Assembly (NCBI GenBank): GCA_964626385.1
Contig: CAZVEO010000008.1
Location: forward strand, 1-40,542
Length of the DNA stretch: 40,542 nt
Origin: Scybalousia_A sp964626385
Lineage (GTDB): Bacteria; Bacteroidota; Bacteroidia; Bacteroidales; P3
Direction: 5' to 3'
In this document: piece after piece, positions 35,585 through 40,542 of the stretch
Position numbering within the stretch: position 1 is the stretch's first letter
How the letters are laid out: each line of letters begins with the position of its first letter
Notes under the pieces: model-generated
What the model saw: only the letters and a program-made list of their open reading frames with translations
The model's database searches: none
What the model was told of the DNA's origin: nothing
Program-made: the position numbers and the translations under genes

Positions 35585-36289
35585 ATGGAAGAAAATAATA
35601 TAAACAACGAGCAAACTTTTGAACCGACCTTTGAGCAAAGCAACAATAAGGAGTTGGGGGTAGAAAAACGAAATGGAAGTAAAACTCTTGTTTTGTTGGC
35701 TGTGGTGTTGTCGGTTTTGGCTATTGTTTTTAGTTTGATAAGTATGTTTAAAGGAAAGAGTGAGGATACTGTAGCCACAAATACAAAAAAAACAACTAAA
35801 ACCATACAAAGCGGAGATTTGAAAATAGCATATATTGACACTGATACAATTCTTGCAAAGTATAATATGGCTATTGAGATGCAAGAAGCATTGGAAAAAA
35901 AGCAACAACAGGCTGAGAATTCTTTTAAGCAACAACAAGCCTCTTTGGAAAAGGATTATAAAGACTATATGGCTAACGGAGATAAATTAACCTTAACACA
36001 ACAAAAGGCAAAAGAACAAGAATTGCAACAAAGAATGCAAAATCTTCAACAAATGCCTGCTAAATTACAAAGCGATTTACAGCAGGAGCAAGTAACTCAA
36101 AACAAAAAACTTTTGGATGCTGTTTATGCTTTTGTTAAAGATTACAATGCTAAGCATGATAAATACAATATTATTTTGTCTAAGTCATACGTTAGTTCTC
36201 CTACCTTGTATATGGACGAAGGTATGGATATAACAGACGAAATTGTCAAAGGACTTAATGAAGAATATAAGGAGTATAAAAAGAAATAA
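35585..36289 (+). CDS. OmpH/Skp-like protein with N-terminal membrane anchor
   Basis: A 234-residue protein with a cytosolic N-terminus (about 1-30), one membrane segment (about 32-51, LVLLAVVLSVLAIVFSLISM) and a C-terminal OmpH/Skp-like region. That region starts at KIAYIDTDTILAKYNMAIEM, continues as a Gln/Lys-rich coiled coil (about 100-175) and ends in ...YKKK. Skp proteins chaperone outer-membrane proteins in the periplasm. Here the usual cleavable signal is replaced by an uncleaved anchor, so it may act tethered to the inner membrane; that is inference. It follows lysS by 39 bp. Confidence 0.75.
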   Translation: MEENNINNEQTFEPTFEQSNNKELGVEKRNGSKTLVLLAVVLSVLAIVFSLISMFKGKSEDTVATNTKKTTKTIQSGDLKIAYIDTDTILAKYNMAIEMQEALEKKQQQAENSFKQQQASLEKDYKDYMANGDKLTLTQQKAKEQELQQRMQNLQQMPAKLQSDLQQEQVTQNKKLLDAVYAFVKDYNAKHDKYNIILSKSYVSSPTLYMDEGMDITDEIVKGLNEEYKEYKKK

Positions 36290-36316
36290 GTTCTTTAACT
36301 TTAAAAAAAAGAATTT

Positions 36317-36802
36317 ATGATATACAATACTAAGGACATTAGAAGACAAGACAGATTGCTATATGAGCAAAGGGCTTTAGAATTGTTAAAAACGAGTGAG
36401 TATGGTTTTTTGTCACTTGCAGATAAGGAGGCTAATCCATATGGTATTCCTGTGAATTTTGTCTTTGAAGAACAAAATAGCATATACATACATTGTGCAC
36501 CGGAGGGTAAGAAACTTGATGTAATAAGAGAAAACAATAAAGTAAGTTTTTGTGTTGTAGGGAAGGTTAATCTTCAACCCTCTAAATTTTCAACAGAGTA
36601 CGAAAGTGTTGTATTAAAAGGAGAGGCTCATATAAATTTACCGGAGCAAGAAAGAAAAGAGGCTTTGATAATGTTTGTTGATAAACTTTCACCGCAATAC
36701 AAAGATATGGGAATAAAGTATATAGAAAAATCTTTTCACCGCACTGAAATAATACGCTTGGACTTTACAGAATATTCTGGTAAAAGTAAATGTAAGCACT
36801 AA
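36317..36802 (+). CDS. Pyridoxamine 5'-phosphate oxidase-like flavoprotein (NimA-type)
   Basis: A 161-residue protein of the split-barrel flavin-binding family that includes the 5-nitroimidazole resistance reductases. It starts with the family-like IRRQDRLLYEQRALELLKTS, then YGFLSLADKEANPYGIPVNF, and has IYIHCAPEGKKLD with His59 where NimA proteins carry the pyruvate-linked or flavin-contacting histidine. No signal peptide is present, so it is cytosolic. The genomic position after the OmpH-like gene says nothing about resistance; most chromosomal members have no demonstrated role in it. A long inverted repeat starts at its stop codon. Confidence 0.78.
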   Translation: MIYNTKDIRRQDRLLYEQRALELLKTSEYGFLSLADKEANPYGIPVNFVFEEQNSIYIHCAPEGKKLDVIRENNKVSFCVVGKVNLQPSKFSTEYESVVLKGEAHINLPEQERKEALIMFVDKLSPQYKDMGIKYIEKSFHRTEIIRLDFTEYSGKSKCKH

Positions 36803-36894
36803 TAACAAAAGTTAGCATAAGTTTATAATATGGATATACTGCACTTTGCGTTAATAAAACAGACAAAGTTTGAACTTATGCTAACTTTGTTATT
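36801..36894. repeat. Inverted repeat between convergent genes
   Basis: Arms 36801-36823 and 36873-36894 pair over 22 bp with one bulged A, separated by 49 nt. It fills the gap between two convergent genes and overlaps the stop of the left one. The arm contains GTTAGCATAAG, close to the TTAGCATAGG unit of the mini-hairpin clusters. It may act as a bidirectional terminator or be a small insertion of the same repeat family. Confidence 0.65.
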
Positions 36895-36903
36895 ATAGAA
36901 TTA

Positions 36904-37251
36904 TTATTTATCTAAGCAATCATAAAAAAATAAAGTTTCATCTGGAATTTTCTTTCCTTTTTGCTGTTGCTCTTTTAAATTTGCGCATTCAGACTCTGGT
37001 TTTTGAGGAGAAAGTTGTTTAAGTTTTTGAATATTGGAAAACAATTCCTTTGTTTGTTTTTTGTCCTCTACAACCTTTGTAATTCTCTCAATAGTTTCGT
37101 ATGCAGAGTAATACAAACCTTGGTCTATCTGTTTTTGCAGCGCATTTAATTCTTTTTCTACCTGTTTATAGACATCTTTTTTATACGTATTTTGAGCAAA
37201 CAAACTGACTGCAAACAAGCAATAAACAATAAAAAACAATGCTCTTTTCAT
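36904..37251 (-). CDS. Small secreted protein, coiled coil
   Basis: A 115-residue protein with a signal peptide (residues 1-19, MKRALFFIVYCLFAVSLFA) and a Lys/Glu/Gln-rich helical mature part (about 24-80). Two cysteines remain near the C-terminus (ESECANLKE and YDCLDK) and could form a disulfide in the periplasm. I do not recognise a family. It is the last gene of a three-gene minus-strand group with small gaps (25 bp to the membrane protein upstream). Confidence 0.6.
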   Translation of the reverse strand: MKRALFFIVYCLFAVSLFAQNTYKKDVYKQVEKELNALQKQIDQGLYYSAYETIERITKVVEDKKQTKELFSNIQKLKQLSPQKPESECANLKEQQQKGKKIPDETLFFYDCLDK

Positions 37252-37276
37252 AGTGTTTTCTCCTTTCTAATAAAGA

Positions 37277-37675
37277 CTAAATTATTTTATAAATAACTCC
37301 CCATAGAGCTTCGCGATACTCTTTATTTATCAAAGAGATAATGATGTATGTCAATAACGAAAAAACTGCAACAATAAATATTTCATTACTAAAAGGTAAC
37401 TTTAGTAGATAAAAAGAATGGGCTATTAAACTTGCACTTTTTGAATATACGCCTAAAATAAACATAAGAGTATTATAAGTTTGTCTATTGTTTCTTTCTA
37501 TATACGTTTTTGCGTTCTTTATCCAAAGTACAAGCAATACTATAACAATCAGGCTTGTTAAAAGTAAAACCAAATCATTACGTCTCAATAAGAAAGATGT
37601 CATTGTACTGATAGCAAAAATTATCAATAATAATCCTTCAATCTTTTCTTGTTTACTTATTTTTATCTTTGTCAT
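37277..37675 (-). CDS. Small membrane protein
   Basis: A 132-residue protein, if started at the ATG at 37675. This start (MTKIKISKQEKIEGLLLIIF) avoids overlap with the upstream lipoprotein gene; an earlier ATG at 37732 would overlap it. About four hydrophobic segments are visible: LLLIIFAISTMTSFLL, LVLLLTSLIVIVLLVLWI, TLMFILGVYSKSASLIAHSF and IFIVAVFSLLTYIIISLI. No family is recognised. It is the middle gene of an apparent operon of envelope proteins. Confidence 0.55.
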   Translation of the reverse strand: MTKIKISKQEKIEGLLLIIFAISTMTSFLLRRNDLVLLLTSLIVIVLLVLWIKNAKTYIERNNRQTYNTLMFILGVYSKSASLIAHSFYLLKLPFSNEIFIVAVFSLLTYIIISLINKEYREALWGVIYKII

Positions 37676-37692
37676 AACTTTAAACAGTTTTT

Positions 37693-38412
37693 TTATTTTA
37701 CACCCTCTGGAAATGGTTTTTTGTATTGACATTCAGGTATATCAGGATTAAAAATAGCATCATATTCACAAGAAATAACAAAGGCAATAGCACTTTGAGG
37801 TAATCCTACTGTGAAAACTATTTTGTCTATTATATTACCATTGTCTATGTCGTACATTTTATTATACATACAATTGTCAAATCGTTCTCCTTGTGTTGGA
37901 GCAAAAGCGATTACATCTGAAGCGTATAGAGAATATTTCAGTTGAGATATTATACATAGGTATCGTCTTTGTATATCTATATCTTTTATCTCATTTAAAA
38001 TCTCTTTTTCTATTATTTTAGAGGCTATTATTACACCTTTATTCCTAACTTGAGAAGTAAATTTATTAAATATGTATGAAAAATAAGTAGTATCCATCTT
38101 TATTATATCCTCTTCTGAAAATACAGGGTATGGACAGTTAGTATTTTTTATTAAATCTTCTGCCTTTGAATAATATTCTTTCTCTGTCAATTTTTCATCA
38201 TTAGAAATTATATCAGCAACTTGTTTGAATAAATCTAATAATTGCACCCCATATATATCATAAGGATTTTCTTTATTAAAAATACTTAGTTCACTTGATT
38301 TTAATGATGTTGTAGTAGATTCGTCCTCGTTGTTACAAGCAACAAAGAATAATGATACTCCCATTAAAGTTAATAAGCACAGTGCTATTTTTTTTATATT
38401 ATTTATTATCAT
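37693..38412 (-). CDS. Lipoprotein of unknown function
   Basis: A 239-residue protein with a lipobox FVAC and lipidated Cys26 after a hydrophobic signal segment. The mature part is mostly helical and acidic, beginning NNEDESTTTS; no conserved domain is recognised. Asn-Asn-Glu after the cysteine does not by itself settle inner versus outer membrane. It leads the group with the membrane protein (18 bp downstream) and the small coiled-coil protein. A consensus promoter lies 349 bp upstream (38761-38792) with no gene in between. Confidence 0.6.
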   Translation of the reverse strand: MIINNIKKIALCLLTLMGVSLFFVACNNEDESTTTSLKSSELSIFNKENPYDIYGVQLLDLFKQVADIISNDEKLTEKEYYSKAEDLIKNTNCPYPVFSEEDIIKMDTTYFSYIFNKFTSQVRNKGVIIASKIIEKEILNEIKDIDIQRRYLCIISQLKYSLYASDVIAFAPTQGERFDNCMYNKMYDIDNGNIIDKIVFTVGLPQSAIAFVISCEYDAIFNPDIPECQYKKPFPEGVK

Positions 38413-38760
38413 TTTTTTTAGTTTTTTTTTGTTTTTGCAAATATTATTTTCAACTACTTGTAGTTATGCAATCTCACTACAAGAAGTTTTTACTATCGTA
38501 GCCTTTCTTATACAAAAGGAGTAAAAATATAAGATTGTATAAGGTTTAACCTGTTTTATGGAGTCTAAAAATAAGTAAAAGGCTGGTTACATATTTTGTT
38601 ATAAGCGACTCCTTTTGAGAGGACGTTTATTTATTCTTATGAAAGACAGATATTTAGATATATCCGTTTTCTTAATGGTATTAGGTTTTAAATTTTTCAT
38701 AAAGTTTAAAGTTTTTAAATTTATATCATATAGACTATTTTGTATAGTATATATTTTTTG
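38413..38760 (-). other. Long leader or non-coding RNA region
   Basis: About 348 bp with no supported gene. On the minus strand it starts just after a consensus promoter and ends at the lipoprotein ATG. It contains the 8-bp inverted repeat CTTGTAGT/ACTACAAG (38457-38464 with 38476-38483). Short AT-rich frames on the plus strand look fortuitous. Confidence 0.45.
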
Positions 38761-38792
38761 CAAAGATATATATTATTTTTGTGGCTACCAAA
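38761..38792 (-). promoter_or_regulatory. Consensus promoter upstream of the lipoprotein operon
   Basis: The minus strand reads TTTG (38792-38789), a 20-bp spacer and TATCTTTG (38768-38761), an exact match to the Bacteroidetes consensus. The implied 5' leader to the lipoprotein gene is about 340 nt, unusually long. Confidence 0.6.
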
Positions 38793-38818
38793 TATTTTTA
38801 TAAAAAATGAGTATTTCT

Positions 38819-39451
38819 TTACTTTATATTCATATACTTATGCATTTGTATAGAAAGCGACCACAGGTTGTTTTGTTTTACATAATCTGTTATTTGAGGG
38901 AGTATCGTTTGTGTTTTGCTCCATTCGGGCTGAAGGTAAAAAGAGACTTTTTCTTTATCTTTTATAAAATTTGCCATTTTTTCAGCAAAAAGAAAATCTT
39001 TTCTTTCTGCTATAATAACTTTTAAAGAATTTACAGGGTTGGCAAAATATGTTTTTCCCGTTGTTTTATCTTCCTGCAATAAAGGTTCTTTGTTTTGTTT
39101 TGGTGATAGTGTAATATGAAAGAAATCGCCTAATATCCTATTTACTCCCGAGGTTTCCAAAAAAACTCTTATACCCATATTTTTTAAAGACTTTGTCAAA
39201 AGAGTTAAATCATACAATGAAGGTTCTCCACCTGTGATAACAACATTTTTTGCTCCGATTTTTTTTATTTTTGATATGATATGCTCTATTTCAACCATCA
39301 TATCAGGTCTTGTTTTCCATGCTCTTTTTTCATCACAAAAATCACATCCCACGTTGCATCCAGCCAACCTAATAAAAAAAGCAGGCATACCAACAAATTC
39401 TCCTTCTCCTTGTATGGAGTAAAACATATCAAAAACAGGCAGTTTTTCCAT
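38819..39451 (-). CDS. queE: 7-carboxy-7-deazaguanine synthase
   Basis: QueE is a radical-SAM enzyme that converts carboxytetrahydropterin to 7-carboxy-7-deazaguanine, an early step toward queuosine. The 210-residue protein starts with MFYSIQGEGEFVG, typical of QueE. It has the cluster motif Cys32-x3-Cys36-x2-Cys39 (CNVGCDFC) and the SAM-binding segment VVITGGEPSLY. It starts 6 bp after the wlbA-like gene, on the same strand, so they are co-transcribed. queD, queC and queF are not in the window; queG is, 32 kb away. Confidence 0.93.
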   Translation of the reverse strand: MEKLPVFDMFYSIQGEGEFVGMPAFFIRLAGCNVGCDFCDEKRAWKTRPDMMVEIEHIISKIKKIGAKNVVITGGEPSLYDLTLLTKSLKNMGIRVFLETSGVNRILGDFFHITLSPKQNKEPLLQEDKTTGKTYFANPVNSLKVIIAERKDFLFAEKMANFIKDKEKVSFYLQPEWSKTQTILPQITDYVKQNNLWSLSIQMHKYMNIK

Positions 39452-39457
39452 ATTTTC

Positions 39458-40426
39458 TTAATTTTTCAAAAACGGGTGTTCTACAAGAGGCAGTTTTGCT
39501 AATGGGTGATAATCGCCCTTTAGTCCTATGGGCTTAGCATTTCTTATATAACTTACTATTTCTATACAATTTCTTGCATCTTGCAAAGTAAATCCACCTT
39601 CGTTTAGAATGTTTTTATAACTTTCTGTATGCAATTCGGTAAAGCCCTCGGAAAATTCAATCTCTTCATTATCGCAAACTATTTTTCTGTATGTGCGTTT
39701 GCCTTGTTGTTTGATTTCTTCGGGTAGAGTGTCATAATTTATAGAAAGAAAATATCTTACGCTTGCCCTTTCAAAATGAAGCAAGCCTGCCACTCTGTCA
39801 TGTGAGGCTATATGAACAATATTTTCCTTTACTTTGCCAAATATCCACGACAGCATATCATAGAAATGTACTCCTATATTGGTGGCAATACCTCCACTTT
39901 TTTCTGTATTGCCTTTCCAAGAAGTGTAATACCAAAGTCCACGAGAAGTGATATAGGTCAAATCTACATCAAAAATCTTGTCTTTTGGCGCGGAGTCTAT
40001 TTTGTTTTTCCATTTTATAACGGCAGGATGCAAGCGTAATTGCAAAATATTATATACTTTTTTGCCTGTTTTGTTTTCCAAAAGTGTTAAAGCATCAAGA
40101 TTCCAAGTATTTAGAACCAGAGGCTTTTCGCAAATCACATCACAGCCATTGCGTAAGCCAAAACGTATATGAGCATCGTGCAAATAATTTGGAGTACAAA
40201 CTGAAAGATAGTCCAATTTCTTATCTGTTCTTCCAATCTTATCCACATATCTGTCAAATCTTTCATATTCGGTATAGAAATTACACATTGGAAAAAAAGA
40301 ATCTATAATCCCTACGCTATCATTAGTATCCAATGCACAAACAAGATTGTTTCCAGTCTCTTTTATAGCTTTTAGATGCCTCGGCGCAACATAACCTCCT
40401 ATACCTATGATACCAAAATTTTTCAT
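39458..40426 (-). CDS. wlbA: UDP-GlcNAc-uronate 3-dehydrogenase, WlbA/WbpB-like
   Basis: A 322-residue Gfo/Idh/MocA dehydrogenase. It closely resembles Bordetella WlbA and Pseudomonas WbpB, which oxidise UDP-2-acetamido-2-deoxy-glucuronate at C3 during synthesis of a diacetamido-uronic acid for surface polysaccharides. Motifs are GIGGYVAPRHLKAIKETGN (NAD-binding turn, 8-26), CEKPL with Lys101, ITSRGLWYYTSWKG (159-172) and ATNIGVHFYDML with His187. I chose the ATG at 40426 because the Rossmann start immediately follows; the frame open to 40519 enters the dispersed repeat. queE follows at 6 bp. No partner sugar genes are in the window. A -7-like TAATTTTG lies just upstream (40460-40453). Confidence 0.85.
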   Translation of the reverse strand: MKNFGIIGIGGYVAPRHLKAIKETGNNLVCALDTNDSVGIIDSFFPMCNFYTEYERFDRYVDKIGRTDKKLDYLSVCTPNYLHDAHIRFGLRNGCDVICEKPLVLNTWNLDALTLLENKTGKKVYNILQLRLHPAVIKWKNKIDSAPKDKIFDVDLTYITSRGLWYYTSWKGNTEKSGGIATNIGVHFYDMLSWIFGKVKENIVHIASHDRVAGLLHFERASVRYFLSINYDTLPEEIKQQGKRTYRKIVCDNEEIEFSEGFTELHTESYKNILNEGGFTLQDARNCIEIVSYIRNAKPIGLKGDYHPLAKLPLVEHPFLKN

Positions 40427-40473
40427 TATTTTACACTGCACTATTTTTTTTACAAAATTACAAAAAAAGTAGT

Positions 40474-40542
40474 AAAAAAATTTTTTTGGGAAATCGCGTA
40501 AATACATAGTTAAAAGCAAAAAACAAGGGTGCTACTACTGAT
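40474..40542 (+). repeat. Dispersed repeat, copy C (cut by window end)
   Basis: The last 69 bases repeat the left-end block of copies A and B: the A/T tract, GGGAAATCGCGTAAATAC, then AAGGGTGCTACTACTGAT, in the same orientation as copy A. The remainder lies outside the window. Confidence 0.82.

Noticed and set aside
36317..36802. Calling the flavoprotein a metronidazole-resistance gene
   Set aside because: The fold resembles NimA, but most chromosomal relatives are not shown to confer resistance and no insertion element promoter is present.
38615..39025. Plus-strand frames of 62 and 72 codons before and over queE
   Set aside because: Phe/Ile/Tyr-rich translations typical of AT-rich non-coding DNA; the second is antisense to queE.

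Overview
The window is AT-rich bacterial chromosome, most likely from the order Bacteroidales. The evidence is: RpoB, RpoC, the short ProRS and a DUF3467 gene after rpoC of the kind found in Bacteroidetes; DUF4468, OmpH and FadL-like secreted proteins; almost no Shine-Dalgarno sequences; and promoters of the Bacteroidetes form TTTG-N20-TAnnTTTG. I would not go below order level.

Layout. 1-352: short palindromes and the hutH terminator. 353-8978: hutH (-), then dnaE-queG (+), then recG (-). 8979-10279: no gene; it holds a roughly 387-bp dispersed repeat (copy A) embedded in clusters of GC-rich mini-hairpins, then a consensus promoter. 10280-23693: the conserved translation/transcription super-operon, tRNA-Thr(TGT)-Tyr(GTA)-Gly(TCC)-Thr(GGT)-tuf-tRNA-Trp(CCA)-secE-nusG-rplK-rplA-rplJ-rplL-rpoB-rpoC, with hairpins before nusG and rpoB and a strong terminator after rpoC. 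23720-24955: a DUF3467 gene and a secreted NAGPA-like protein. 24956-25898: no gene; inverted copy B of the repeat with more mini-hairpins. 25899-28527 (-): a FadL-like outer-membrane protein and an odd W/Y-rich, S/R-tailed lipoprotein. 28651-32760 (+): proS, a FemAB/GNAT-like acyltransferase and pckA. 32872-33555 (-): a DUF4468 protein. 33833-36802 (+): lysS, an OmpH-like protein and a flavin-binding NimA-like protein. 36904-38412 (-): three unrecognised envelope genes behind a long leader. 38819-40426 (-): wlbA-like dehydrogenase and queE. 40474-40542: the first 69 bases of copy C of the repeat.

Most genes are core housekeeping. Two queuosine genes (queG, queE) occur, together with one of the tRNAs that carries queuosine (tRNA-Tyr GTA). 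The most unusual content is intergenic. The dispersed repeat has no conserved reading frame, yet two copies keep an outward-facing consensus promoter, a 36-nt hairpin, three copies of a 12-bp motif spaced 21-22 bp, and TTGATTATCAA boxes. Its two complete copies are set among mosaic clusters of 4-6-bp stems that mostly have 3-nt loops. Copies A and B are inverted and bracket the whole tRNA-tuf-rpo operon.
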